From assembly GCA_016208165.1 (NCBI GenBank), contig JACQYL010000032.1, forward strand, positions 1 through 64,000: a DNA stretch of 64,000 nt, in the 5' to 3' direction. The position numbers and the translations under genes were made by a program. Below the pieces are notes generated by a model. It searched no databases. It worked only from the letters and a program-made list of their open reading frames with translations, and was not told the DNA's origin. The first letter of the stretch is position 1, and each line of letters begins with the position of its first letter. Positions 8,414-16,902 of the stretch are shown piece by piece. Source of the stretch: Deltaproteobacteria bacterium (lineage in GTDB: Bacteria; Desulfobacterota; Desulfarculia; JACQYL01).

Positions 8414-9016
8414 ATGAAGCGAGTGGTAGTTTTGGTGTTTCTGGGTCTAATGGCCCTGAGCCTGCCGGCTCAAGCCGTCACTTTTCAACTGGACAGCCTC
8501 ACCGTGGGCTCGTCGGATCCCGGATTGGTTCTCGGGGGTGGGCTGAACTACACGCCCCCGGTATCCTTCGATCTCGACTGCCCCGAGTGCAGCTACGACT
8601 CCGTGTTCTTCGACAATCTGTTCTATCTGTACAACACCGAGAGCGCATTGAACTTCGATGATTGGGCCACGATACCTCTTACCCTGACGTTCAATTTCTC
8701 GGTGCCTTCGGCCGGCGGTCAGGCCGTCTCCGGGCAGTCCCACGGATACTTCTCATTGATTCCGTTCGGCAACCGATGGGCGGTGGATCTCGACAACCCC
8801 ACCTTATTCTCCTTCACCGACGGAGCGTTCAATTATGAGCTCCGGGCCTTCATCAGCCCGGCCGAGGCTAACTTCGGCTGGACCGAGACGGGCTACTTCG
8901 ACGTGACCTTCAAGCTGAAAGAGTGCGAGGCCGTACCCATCCCCGGAGCGCTGTGGCTTCTCGGTTCCGGCCTAGTTGGAATGCTCGGGTTCCGGCGGCT
9001 TAGAAATAAAGCATAA
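8414..9016 (+). CDS. PEP-CTERM/VPLPA-CTERM sorting domain protein
   Basis: A 200-residue exported protein. A signal peptide (MKRVVVLVFLGLMALSLPAQA) is followed by a beta-rich body with a CPEC pair. The C-terminus is a classic exosortase sorting signal: VPIPGALWLLGSGLVGM, then FRRLR. The family is attached to or secreted with exopolysaccharide after exosortase cleavage. AAGGAGG lies seven bases before the ATG at 8414, and this start leaves the signal peptide intact. The gene stands alone between a riboswitch-controlled promoter and a strong terminator, so expression is probably tied to cyclic dinucleotide level, fitting biofilm or matrix control. No exosortase or polysaccharide gene is in the window. 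Confidence 0.9.
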   Translation: MKRVVVLVFLGLMALSLPAQAVTFQLDSLTVGSSDPGLVLGGGLNYTPPVSFDLDCPECSYDSVFFDNLFYLYNTESALNFDDWATIPLTLTFNFSVPSAGGQAVSGQSHGYFSLIPFGNRWAVDLDNPTLFSFTDGAFNYELRAFISPAEANFGWTETGYFDVTFKLKECEAVPIPGALWLLGSGLVGMLGFRRLRNKA

Positions 9017-9042
9017 CTCGTGGCTTTGACGTATCACTCAGA

Positions 9043-9070
9043 AGCAGGGTCGTTCGACCCTGCTTTGTTT
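9043..9070 (+). terminator. Intrinsic terminator of the PEP-CTERM gene
   Basis: Perfect ten-base arms AGCAGGGTCG and CGACCCTGCT are followed by TTGTTTT. It lies 27 bases after the stop codon at 9016. Confidence 0.8.
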
Positions 9071-9217
9071 TCGGTCCGGGAAAGAGCACGTACATAACCA
9101 CGGCGCACCCGCGTTACGCTTGGGCATCCATGCGGCCTCCCGCCTTTCCCCTCCGCCGGCTTCATGGAATGTGCCTGATCGCCAGGAAAAGTTGGTCAAA
9201 GGCGCCTCAAGAGCCGT

Positions 9218-9925
9218 CTACATCCCCAGGTAAGCTTCTCGGATCTCCTGGGTCTCGCAGATCTGTCGCGGGTCTCCTTCCGCGCGGATAGCGCCTTCAT
9301 GCATGACGTACACGTAGTCGGCCACGCGGAGGGAGGCTTCCACGTTCTGCTCCACCAAGAGGATCGTTAACCCGAATTCTTCCCGCATCTTCTGGATTGC
9401 TCGAAGGACCTCCTGGACCAGCAACGGAGCCAATCCCTGACTCGGCTCGTCGAACATGATAAGCTTGGGCTTGGTCATGAGCGCGCGCGCTATGGTCAGC
9501 ATCTGTTGCTCACCGCCGCTCAGGGATCCGGCCCGCTGCGCACCGCGCAGCTGGAGTATGGGAAAGAGCGAGTGGACCAACTGCAGATTGGCGTCTTTGT
9601 CCCCATGCGCTTTTTTCAGATAGGCGCCCATGACCACGTTCTCATGCACGGTCATGTTCGGGAACAGGTGCCTCCCCTCCGGGACCAGAGCCAGCCCCAG
9701 GTCCACCTTCTTATGGGTCGGCATAACCGTGATGTCGTTTTCATCGTACAGGATGGAGCCTCCCCAAGGCAGGATGGAGCCGAAGATGGCGCTCAAGAGC
9801 GTACTCTTGCCCACGCCGTTCGGTCCCAGAATCAGGGTCACCGTGCCGGAAACCACCTTTAGACTGGGTCTCCAAAGCACCTGCATGGCTCCGTAACCCG
9901 CCTCGAGGTCTCGTACGGTCAACAT
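9218..9925 (-). CDS. livF: Branched-chain amino acid ABC transporter ATP-binding protein LivF
   Basis: A 235-residue ABC ATPase of the LivF type that powers uptake of leucine, isoleucine, valine or related compounds. Walker A is GPNGVGKST, the Q-loop region is ALVPEGRHLFP, the signature is LSGGEQQML, Walker B is LIMFDEPSQGL and the switch His is replaced by Gln in LLVEQN, all as usual for LivF. It is the last gene of the operon and overlaps the preceding gene by seven bases. Because the partner LivG domain lacks its Walker A (see the fusion gene), LivF may be the only competent nucleotide-binding subunit. Confidence 0.95.
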   Translation of the reverse strand: MLTVRDLEAGYGAMQVLWRPSLKVVSGTVTLILGPNGVGKSTLLSAIFGSILPWGGSILYDENDITVMPTHKKVDLGLALVPEGRHLFPNMTVHENVVMGAYLKKAHGDKDANLQLVHSLFPILQLRGAQRAGSLSGGEQQMLTIARALMTKPKLIMFDEPSQGLAPLLVQEVLRAIQKMREEFGLTILLVEQNVEASLRVADYVYVMHEGAIRAEGDPRQICETQEIREAYLGM

Positions 9926-11505
9926 GATTGCTCCTTCGGCGGACGACCTAAGTACACCTCCACGACTCTCGGGTTTTCCAAGGCCTCTTTGGTAGGAGCG
10001 TCCACTAGCTTGGACCCCTGGTACAGGACCACGACCCTCTGGACGAGACCCACCACCGCCCGCATGATGTGCTCGACCATGGCCACGATGGAGATGCGCT
10101 CCTCCTCCGCGATGCGCTTGAGAAAATCGACGATGTGGTCAATGTCTTTCGGATGCATCCCGGCCATGGCCTCATCCATGAGCAGCAACTTGGGCCGCAT
10201 GGCCAGGGCTCGCGCGATCTCGGTGAGCTTTTTCTCGATGGGAGTGAGCCCGCCCGCCGGCTTGTCCCGGTGCTCTTGAAGGCCCACCAGTTCGACGTAG
10301 CGATCCGCGATCTCGAGCGCCTCCCGGACCCCAACCTTGCCGCTGAGCGTGCCGAACATGGCTCCCACCGCCACATTCTCCCGGACGGTGGCGGATCCGA
10401 AGGGCCTGGGAATCTGAAAGGTCCGTCCGAGTCCCATGGGCGCTCGCTTGTACGGAGGCATCCGTGTTATGTCTTTCCCCTCGAAGTAGATCCTCCCTTC
10501 CTCCGGGAAAAACACCCCGCTGATCAGATTGAACAGGGTCGTCCGCGCCAGCACGCCTATGACTCCCTCGGGAAACGCGACGATAATAATAATGATGATA
10601 GGCGCAAATATGAGCAGCTGAAATCCCGGAATAATGACGGTGAGCCAGTACTTGGTCAGTCCATAGATAAGCCCGCCGACAACCGGACCCAGCAACGTTC
10701 CGGCGCCTCCCAGCAGGACTATGATGATGCATTCGACGGTGTAATGGATTTCGAAAACTTCCGGAGGAAACACGTTCGTGACCTTCAAGCCCCACGCGGT
10801 CGCTCCGATCAACCCGGCGAGGGACGCGCTCGTGATAAAGGCGATGATCTTGTACTTCGTCACATGGATACCCATGACCTTGGCCGCGTCTTCATCCTCC
10901 CGAAGAGCAGTCAGGGCGTACCCGATCTTTCCTTTCATGTAACACAGGGTGATGAAGGCGGCGACCCCGGCTATGACAAAGACGAAAACATCCGCCCAGA
11001 AGGTGGACAGTAAGCTGGCGGTCTTCCGACCCACCGCCTGCGCCAACTGCCCGTAAAAAATGATGCCTTCGGATCCGCCCCAGAGCTTGGCTCCTTCGAT
11101 CAGATACCGGAACCCCTCGTTCACCCCGATCGTGGCGATGGCGAAATACGCGCCCCGGAGCCTCAAGGCTACCGCGCCCACAAAAATCGAGAGAATGGTG
11201 GACATGACCGCGGCGAGCAGGAAGCCGACCAGCACGACCCAACTACCCAGCCACTCTATATGGTACAGGTGGGAGATGCTCAGCGCCATCCCGTACGTGC
11301 CCACCCCCATGAACGCCACGTAGCCGAAGTCCACGTACCCGGTCATGCCCAGGAATATGTTGAACGCCTGGCCGATGGCGGCGTAGAAGGCCAGCATGGC
11401 TATCAATTGCCACATGCCCGGAGCGTTCCTTCCAATTAGGAACAACGTCAGATAGACCGCGTAGACGGGTATCAGGGGGTAGTACTTCGCTATTCTGTCG
11501 CTCAT
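9919..11505 (-). CDS. LivM permease fused in frame to a LivG ATPase domain that lacks Walker A
   Basis: A 528-residue chimera. Residues 1 to about 320 are a full LivM-type permease with several membrane segments and the EAA-like loop near YALTALREDEDAAKVMGI. The frame then runs straight from the LivM end PEGVIGVLA into TTLFNLISG, which in LivG directly follows GPNGAGK. The LivG start, A-loop and Walker A (about 50 residues) are therefore missing; the join is near base 10543. The rest of LivG is present: GLGRTFQIPRPF, a divergent signature region LTPIEKKLTEIARAL, Walker B LLLMDEAMAGM and VEHIM. Normal systems have separate genes or a fusion of about 575 residues. The ATPase half should not bind ATP normally. 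A real deletion or an assembly error are both possible. Confidence 0.88.
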   Translation of the reverse strand: MSDRIAKYYPLIPVYAVYLTLFLIGRNAPGMWQLIAMLAFYAAIGQAFNIFLGMTGYVDFGYVAFMGVGTYGMALSISHLYHIEWLGSWVVLVGFLLAAVMSTILSIFVGAVALRLRGAYFAIATIGVNEGFRYLIEGAKLWGGSEGIIFYGQLAQAVGRKTASLLSTFWADVFVFVIAGVAAFITLCYMKGKIGYALTALREDEDAAKVMGIHVTKYKIIAFITSASLAGLIGATAWGLKVTNVFPPEVFEIHYTVECIIIVLLGGAGTLLGPVVGGLIYGLTKYWLTVIIPGFQLLIFAPIIIIIIVAFPEGVIGVLARTTLFNLISGVFFPEEGRIYFEGKDITRMPPYKRAPMGLGRTFQIPRPFGSATVRENVAVGAMFGTLSGKVGVREALEIADRYVELVGLQEHRDKPAGGLTPIEKKLTEIARALAMRPKLLLMDEAMAGMHPKDIDHIVDFLKRIAEEERISIVAMVEHIMRAVVGLVQRVVVLYQGSKLVDAPTKEALENPRVVEVYLGRPPKEQSC

Positions 11506-12389
11506 TTGGTCCCCATCAGCCCGGTGGGCTTTATCAAGAGGATCACGAGTAACATCACGAAGGAAAAGAAGCGCGTCATTGCAAAGGGCTCCAATCCGGG
11601 TATCATCGCAAACAAGGTGTAGCAGCCGTTTTCCAGGAGCCCGAAAATCAAGCCCCCGAAAAAGGCGCCGTAGGGAGAACCCAGGCCCCCCAAAACCGCA
11701 ACGACAAATGCTTTCAGAGTGTACGTACCGCCCATGTACGGGTTAATGCCGACGGGGATGAACATCGTAAGCAGGACGCCGCTCACGACCGTCAAGGATA
11801 TTCCCAGGGCAAAGCTCATGGCATATACCCATCCTACGTTGACGCCGCACACACTGGCCCCGATATCGTCTTCGACGACACTTCGCACCGCCGTCCCCGC
11901 TCGGGTCTTCTTGAACCAAACGTACAAGATGATCGCCACGAGGATGCTTCCGGCAAGAGCGTAGACTTTGCTCATGGGCAGCACCGTTACACCGAGGTCG
12001 ACCCGTGACACTATCCAGTTGTATCCGCGGAACTCGGACCCGAAGATCTGTTTGATCAGCTCCTCGAGCAGTATGCCGATAGCAAAGGTGGCCAGAAGAG
12101 AAGCAAGCTCCGGAGCCTTGATCAGCCTTCGGATGGAAGTGTAATAGAACAGGCACCCAAGCGCGATGCCCACGACAAAGGCGACGGGGATCGCGAGCAT
12201 GGGGTTCAGGCCGAAGGTGTTAAACAGGAAGAGGGCTATGAAGGCGCCGACCATCATAAAGGCTCCGTGGCCCACGTTGACGACGTTCAGCACCCCGAAG
12301 ATCAAGCTCAGACCCATGGTGGCCACGCCGTAAATCCCGCCGAGGAACAAGCCCTGTATGAGATTTCCAGCTAGCTGTTCTCCAATCAT
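11502..12389 (-). CDS. livH: Branched-chain amino acid ABC transporter permease LivH
   Basis: A 295-residue inner-membrane permease. It has hydrophobic segments throughout, the family opening NLIQGLFLGGIYGVATMGLSLIFGVLNVVNVGHGAFMM region, and the cytoplasmic coupling loop around TRAGTAVRSVVEDDIGASVCGVN. It overlaps the following livM-livG gene by four bases (ATGA), showing translational coupling. It forms the substrate channel with the LivM half of the next gene, fed by LivK. Confidence 0.95.
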   Translation of the reverse strand: MIGEQLAGNLIQGLFLGGIYGVATMGLSLIFGVLNVVNVGHGAFMMVGAFIALFLFNTFGLNPMLAIPVAFVVGIALGCLFYYTSIRRLIKAPELASLLATFAIGILLEELIKQIFGSEFRGYNWIVSRVDLGVTVLPMSKVYALAGSILVAIILYVWFKKTRAGTAVRSVVEDDIGASVCGVNVGWVYAMSFALGISLTVVSGVLLTMFIPVGINPYMGGTYTLKAFVVAVLGGLGSPYGAFFGGLIFGLLENGCYTLFAMIPGLEPFAMTRFFSFVMLLVILLIKPTGLMGTK

Positions 12390-12443
12390 GATCCGACCAT
12401 TCCCTGATGCATTTGGAGATCCTCCCCCAACCCGTGGAAAGGG

Positions 12444-12476
12444 TCCCGGGGTCCTCTTTTAAAGGTTCCCCCGGGA
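12444..12476 (-). other. Hairpin between livK and livH
   Basis: Arms TCCCGGGG (12444-12451) and CCCCGGGA (12469-12476) with a 17-base A/T-rich loop lie in the 137 bases between the livK stop and the livH start. No T-run follows. Such stems after a binding-protein gene commonly stabilise its mRNA or attenuate read-through, giving excess LivK. This role is inferred from position. Confidence 0.45.
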
Positions 12477-12526
12477 TATTCCCTGAAAACATCCGGAGTC
12501 TTCCGGCGGGGGCAACGACGAATGGG

Positions 12527-13816
12527 CTACTTGGGTACGGCCAACTTGCCCTTTGCCTTTTCCTCGAAGCTGGGCAGGGGGTAGTACAGCTTGCCCGTGG
12601 CCGCGTCCGGAGGCCATATTATGACCCGATCGCCGCCCTGCCACTGCATGTCCACCATGCTGTGCCCGACCTGTTTTCCGGTTTCATCGACATCCCATCC
12701 GCCGTAAAACGACATGAACGCGAGATTTCCAAAGGCCTCCCGGACCTTATCCATCTCGAGCGAATCCGCCATCTCGATGGCTTTAACGAGCGACAGGATC
12801 GCCGCGCCGGCTTCGGCCGCATGATACTCGGGAGTCAGGTCTTTGCCCACGGCTTCCTTGAACAGACTCACAAACTCGTCTTGGGAGGGGCCGAGCCACT
12901 GCTTACCTGCTTTGTCCGCGGCCTCCTTCGAATATTTCACCCCGTATTCCCAGTGGGAGGGTCCCATGATGCCGTCCGCGATGGATCCCAGGGCCTCGTA
13001 AAACGCGGGCAACGTGACGCTCACCACAATCGAGATGGCTTTGGCGTTGATGCCCAGATCCGCCATCTGCCTGGCAAACAGCTGTCCGTCTTCAAAGTGG
13101 CCGCCACCGATGACGATGTCCGGCTTACTCGACTTCATATCCGAAAGAACGGGAGTCAAGTCGGGGGTGCCTTCAGGGTAAGTCCGTTTGAACACGATGT
13201 CATAGCCGATCTTTTTGGCGTGTTCCTCGGCGCCTTTCATCACATCCCTCGAAAACTCCGCATCCTTGTATAGCAGGGCCAGCCGCTTGGATTCGGGGTC
13301 CACCTTGCGCAGCATGTCCAGCGTGCCCACGTGATACAGGCTTCCGGGACCAATGGTTTGAACGACATACCGAAACCCCTGTTCGAAAATGCGATCGCTG
13401 GCGCCGCCGTGATCCAGGTAGAGCATTCCGTACTTCTCGGCCACGGGGGCGCCGGCCAAGGTCAGGGGGGAACTGTAAGGCGTCAGCAGGAAGTTCACCT
13501 TGTCCACCGTGATCAATCGCTCGATGAGGCTGGTGACGACTTCCTTTTTGGACTCACAGTCGTAGTTGACGTACTCGATGGGAAGCTTCTTGCCTCCCAC
13601 CGAGACTCCGCCGTACACCTCGTTGATCCACTTGATACACCCTTTGACGCCGCCGATGGCCTGCTCTCCGGCTTTGGCAAACTTCCCCGAAAGACACTCC
13701 GGGTGTCCCACGAGAATGCTGTCGCGCGATTCCGCGCTGGAGGCCATGAAGCTCGCCGAAACAAAGATGCTCAGAGTGAGCAGACAGATGATGCCAAAAC
13801 GTTCTCTCATTTTCAT
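12527..13816 (-). CDS. livK: Branched-chain amino acid ABC transporter substrate-binding protein LivK
   Basis: A periplasmic type I binding protein of 429 residues. A signal peptide (MRERFGIICLLTLSIFVSASF, ending near SSA-ES) is followed by ILVGHPECLSGKFAKAGEQ, the usual first strand and ligand loop, and by GGVKGCIKWINE. The protein is larger than E. coli LivK and of the amide/aromatic/branched-chain group, so the ligand is uncertain. The ATG at 13816 has GGGAG six bases upstream. A longer frame reaching 13972 lacks a ribosome site and would bury the signal peptide. It is the first gene of the operon. Confidence 0.92.
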   Translation of the reverse strand: MKMRERFGIICLLTLSIFVSASFMASSAESRDSILVGHPECLSGKFAKAGEQAIGGVKGCIKWINEVYGGVSVGGKKLPIEYVNYDCESKKEVVTSLIERLITVDKVNFLLTPYSSPLTLAGAPVAEKYGMLYLDHGGASDRIFEQGFRYVVQTIGPGSLYHVGTLDMLRKVDPESKRLALLYKDAEFSRDVMKGAEEHAKKIGYDIVFKRTYPEGTPDLTPVLSDMKSSKPDIVIGGGHFEDGQLFARQMADLGINAKAISIVVSVTLPAFYEALGSIADGIMGPSHWEYGVKYSKEAADKAGKQWLGPSQDEFVSLFKEAVGKDLTPEYHAAEAGAAILSLVKAIEMADSLEMDKVREAFGNLAFMSFYGGWDVDETGKQVGHSMVDMQWQGGDRVIIWPPDAATGKLYYPLPSFEEKAKGKLAVPK

Positions 13817-14301
13817 TCGGCTCTCCCTTTTATTTGTGTTGGTGGTCACCATACATGCGCTCCTGATGGCGCTTATCAAGCGCCTTTCTGCGTTTGCATC
13901 CGAATAAGCTGCAGTCGATATCAAGCATGCGGCCCGCGCGGGGGCTAGAAAACGGGTCCGAAGACCGTACATGAAGGGCGGCGAGGCATTGTGAAATCAA
14001 GACGAATAAAAACCGTCCGGAAACAGGCGGGCCGCTTTTGGATCAAGCCGAACGCCCTGTTGTTCCCGGCATTCCTGCTCAGTTTCAATCCATGGAATTT
14101 ACCAACGGTTGTTCTGTTGTATACCAGATCGGAAATGAAAAGGAAAGATTAAACAGGTATGATTATCCGGATGTCTAATGCATCCTGCACCTAAATTACG
14201 TATAGTTGTCTGATTCGTTCAAGAACTGTCGACGGACGACGATGGTCTTACGGTGGCGGATGCTGCAGATTGCACACCCAACGTCGCGAGAGGTTGATTT
14301 C
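13817..14301. other. Divergent intergenic region between livK and the PfpI-like gene
   Basis: About 485 bases that should carry the promoters of the liv operon (left) and of the PfpI-like gene (right). No gene, clear -10/-35 pair, operator palindrome or riboswitch could be assigned. Confidence 0.4.
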
Positions 14302-14859
14302 ATGAAAGCCGCGTTTGTCGTCTTCGATCGCATGACATCTCTGGATTTCATCGGATTTTACGACCCTGTAACACGTCTAAGGTCCATGAGAATCATGGAC
14401 GATTTCGAATGGCGTATCTGTTCGACCGCCCGGCATGTTGTCGATGATCGGGGACTACGGTTCGAGGCGGACACCGTAGCGGAATCCCTCGATTCCTACG
14501 ATATGCTGTTTGTGCCTGGCGGGTATGGCGCCAGGAACCTCCAATATGATCGCACGTTTATCGGTTGGTTGAAAGCCGCTGAATCTGCGCGACTGAAGGT
14601 ATCCGTATGCACCGGCGCTCTGCTCCTGGGAGCGGCGGGCTTTCTTCGAGGACGGAGAGCGACAACGCATCCGAACGCGTACAAGGAGCTGGAACTCTAC
14701 TGTGACACGGTGATTCAGGATCGAGTGGTCGATGAAGTGGACATCATCACCGCGGGCGGCGTTTCGGCCGCCATCGACGCGGGCTTGCACTTGGTGCAAA
14801 AATGGGCGGGCGCCGATGCGCGCAAGCAAGTCGCTGCACAGATGGACTACCCGTACTGA
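14302..14859 (+). CDS. DJ-1/PfpI (ThiJ) family glutamine amidotransferase-like protein
   Basis: A 185-residue flavodoxin-like protein of the DJ-1/PfpI superfamily. The nucleophile elbow is VCTGALLLGAAG, carrying the conserved Cys, and the upstream Asp/Glu region is YDMLFVPGGYGAR. HPNAYKELE and the closing TAGGVSAAIDAGLHLV are typical of the branch annotated as DJ-1/PfpI or isonitrile-hydratase-like. Reported activities in the family include deglycase, chaperone and hydratase, and none can be chosen here. The ATG at 14302 with GAGAGG upstream fits the family start MKAAFVVFD; the upstream frame to 14206 is not needed. It converges with the next gene. Confidence 0.88.
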   Translation: MKAAFVVFDRMTSLDFIGFYDPVTRLRSMRIMDDFEWRICSTARHVVDDRGLRFEADTVAESLDSYDMLFVPGGYGARNLQYDRTFIGWLKAAESARLKVSVCTGALLLGAAGFLRGRRATTHPNAYKELELYCDTVIQDRVVDEVDIITAGGVSAAIDAGLHLVQKWAGADARKQVAAQMDYPY

Positions 14860-14920
14860 TGGAATCCGCGCATATCGGGGATGTACATCATCGTGTGGCA
14901 TGAAATAGCATTGCCCCCGA

Positions 14921-15862
14921 TCAACCACTTACCCGAAGAACGATTTTGCCCCTCACGTGGCCGGTCCGGCTCAATTCATGGGCCTGAAACGCCTCAGCCA
15001 GCGGAAGGATGGCGGAAACAGCGGGTCTCACCTTCCCTGCGTCGATCAAGGCCGCGATTTGAGCGAGTTGAGCCGCGTCAGGGTGAACCATGATCCCCTC
15101 ACCCCTCACGCCGTGTTGGCGGGCCACCTCCGGGGAGGTGACTCCCAAGGTGGCGACTAGAGTTCCCCCCTTTTTGAGAACCCTCCAGGAACGCGCTTGG
15201 GTGTCTCCGCCAATGGTATCGAGCACCACATCCACGTCGGTCACGGCCTCTTCGAACCGGGTGGAGCGATAATCGATCACCTCATCGGCGCCCAGCGCCC
15301 GCAGAAAATCCGCGTTGCTTGCGGAGGCTGTTCCGATGATTTTGGCCCCTTTCCACTTGGCGAACTGGACGGCAAAATGCCCCACCCCGCCCGCCGCGGC
15401 ATGAATGAGCACGGTTTGGCCGGATTCGAGACCCGCCACTTCGAACAGGGATTGCCAGGCCGTCAGTGAGGCCAGGGGCGCCGCCCCGGCCTGAGTATGG
15501 TCGATGGAGTTCGGCTTAAGCGCCAAATGCCGCGTCCGTGCCGTCACGTACTCCGCATAAGCGCCGTCGCGCATGAAATCCAACATGCCGTAGACCGCAT
15601 CGCCGACTTTGAAATTCGTGACCTCGGGGCCGACCGCCTCCACGACCCCTGAGACATCCCAACCCGGGATCAAGGGGAGCCGGTGCTGCAGCCACGCCTT
15701 GACGTGACCGGCGCGCACTTTCCAATCCAGAGGATTCACACCTGCGGCGTGGACCCGAATGAGCACTTCCCCCTCTCCGGCTTCGGGACGGGGCGCCTCT
15801 TCCAGTACGAGGACTTTGGTGTCCCCGTAGGAGTGAAATCTCACTGCCTGCATGGTTGCCAT
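14921..15862 (-). CDS. NADPH-dependent quinone-type oxidoreductase (zinc-free MDR family)
   Basis: A 313-residue medium-chain dehydrogenase/reductase. The catalytic GroES-like half opens MQAVRFHSYG and contains VHAAGVNPLDWKVRAG and PGWDVSGVVEAVG. The NADPH-binding half has HAAAGGVGHFAVQFAKWKGA. The zinc-binding cysteines of alcohol dehydrogenases are absent, placing it with quinone oxidoreductases and enoyl reductases. It is probably a cytoplasmic detoxification enzyme, but the electron acceptor cannot be read. It is monocistronic and convergent with the PfpI-like gene 61 bases away. Confidence 0.9.
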   Translation of the reverse strand: MATMQAVRFHSYGDTKVLVLEEAPRPEAGEGEVLIRVHAAGVNPLDWKVRAGHVKAWLQHRLPLIPGWDVSGVVEAVGPEVTNFKVGDAVYGMLDFMRDGAYAEYVTARTRHLALKPNSIDHTQAGAAPLASLTAWQSLFEVAGLESGQTVLIHAAAGGVGHFAVQFAKWKGAKIIGTASASNADFLRALGADEVIDYRSTRFEEAVTDVDVVLDTIGGDTQARSWRVLKKGGTLVATLGVTSPEVARQHGVRGEGIMVHPDAAQLAQIAALIDAGKVRPAVSAILPLAEAFQAHELSRTGHVRGKIVLRVSG

Positions 15863-16185
15863 GATCGTCTCCCTTTATATCCGGGCTCTTCCAATCGGAG
15901 TTCTTCCCGCTTCCAAGAAACGGGAAAAAACCGAATACCCGACCTAGTCTTATCCAATATAAGGACTGAAACAAACCGAAGCGAATAGGGTGAAGGCTGT
16001 ATTTCGGAGGATAGGGCACGCACCAGAGGCATACATGCAGTCCTGACTCCTATTAAGTTCCAAACAAAAATCGGAATACTCCTCCCCGATTTTCTGCCCT
16101 CGACGGTCATGAACAGACATAATAAACTACGCAATATCAATAAAATAAGAATCGAGTAAGAAAATCGTCTGAATCAACTTGAGTC
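15863..16185. other. Intergenic region before the lexA operon
   Basis: No gene is seen. It is A/T-richer than the flanking coding sequence, especially from about 16080, marking the left edge of the lexA-methyltransferase-nuclease block. The lexA promoter begins at 16186. Confidence 0.4.
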
Positions 16186-16213
16186 TTGCGTTTCTCTACA
16201 TACTGTGTATAAT
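16186..16213 (+). promoter_or_regulatory. Promoter of the lexA operon
   Basis: TTGCGT (16186-16191) and a perfect TATAAT (16208-16213) are separated by 16 bases. The SOS box begins three bases after the -10 box and covers the expected start point. Confidence 0.7.
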
Positions 16214-16215
16214 AT

Positions 16216-16235
16216 CACTGTTAATTATAGCAGTA
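16216..16235 (+). promoter_or_regulatory. SOS box (LexA operator) overlapping the transcription start
   Basis: The site is CACTG, ten bases, CAGTA. The CTG-N10-CAG spacing and A/T centre are those of the enterobacterial LexA consensus. A second, imperfect copy, CTG-N10-CAC at 16203-16218, overlaps it and includes the -10 box. Binding here would block the promoter, implying autorepression of the whole three-gene operon and induction by DNA damage. Confidence 0.72.
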
Positions 16236-16260
16236 TTTATGAACTTGCCCGGGGACCACA

Positions 16261-16902
16261 TTGAAGAGCCTGACTAACAAGCAGTCCGAGATATACGAAT
16301 TCATTGCAGCATGGCAGAGGGACAACGGCTACCCGCCAACTCAGGAGGAAATACGTGCGCACTTCGGGTTGGGCAGCCTCAACGCCGTCCGTAATCATCT
16401 CGCTCTGATCGAAAAGAAAGGCTATGTCCGTCTGAATTTCGGAAAAGCTCGTGGAATTCGGTTGTCGCCCTTATCCACGCAGAGCATTCCGACACAGAAT
16501 GGTTTCATCCCTCTGTACGGCACGATTGCTGCGGGTCTACCCATATGGGCGGTAGACAATCTTGAAGGCCACCTGCCCATTTCGCCTGGCTTGTTTGGTG
16601 GGGGTGAGCTTTTTGCGCTGCACGTACTGGGCGATAGCATGATCGGAGCCGGAATCAGAAACGGCGATATCGCCGTCATTCAAAAGCGAAATTATGTCGA
16701 AAATGGGGAAATAGCGGCTGTTCTCATAGAGCAGGAGGCTACATTGAAGCGAGTCTATTCATCACCTGATTCGCTTGTTCTCAAAGCCGACAATCCTTCC
16801 TTTCACGACCTGAAATATGGTAAGGAGAATATCGACTCGATTCTCATCCTTGGGCGTTACCAGGGAATTGTCCGAACACGGAATATTCGGTGCTCCCCAT
16901 GA
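16261..16902 (+). CDS. lexA: LexA-family SOS repressor (S24 self-cleaving)
   Basis: A 213-residue repressor. The N-terminal winged helix spans residues 1-66, with GYPPTQEEIRAHFG and NAVRNHLALIEKKGYV. The cleavage site is the Ala-Gly bond in IAAGLP near residues 89-94. The catalytic Ser is in LGDSMIGAG and the Lys in ATLKRVY. LexA bound to RecA-ssDNA cleaves itself and releases its operators. The start is a TTG at 16261 with GGGGA upstream; no in-frame ATG exists before the catalytic domain. The C-terminus ends in RTRNIRCSP, longer than usual. It overlaps the methyltransferase gene by four bases, which is unusual for a chromosomal lexA and suggests an accessory copy controlling this module. 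Confidence 0.9.
   Translation: MKSLTNKQSEIYEFIAAWQRDNGYPPTQEEIRAHFGLGSLNAVRNHLALIEKKGYVRLNFGKARGIRLSPLSTQSIPTQNGFIPLYGTIAAGLPIWAVDNLEGHLPISPGLFGGGELFALHVLGDSMIGAGIRNGDIAVIQKRNYVENGEIAAVLIEQEATLKRVYSSPDSLVLKADNPSFHDLKYGKENIDSILILGRYQGIVRTRNIRCSP

Noticed and set aside
10069-11013. A 314-codon plus-strand frame inside livM-livG
   Set aside because: High-GC antisense shadow of a clear transporter gene, rich in His, Arg and Gly with no domain.
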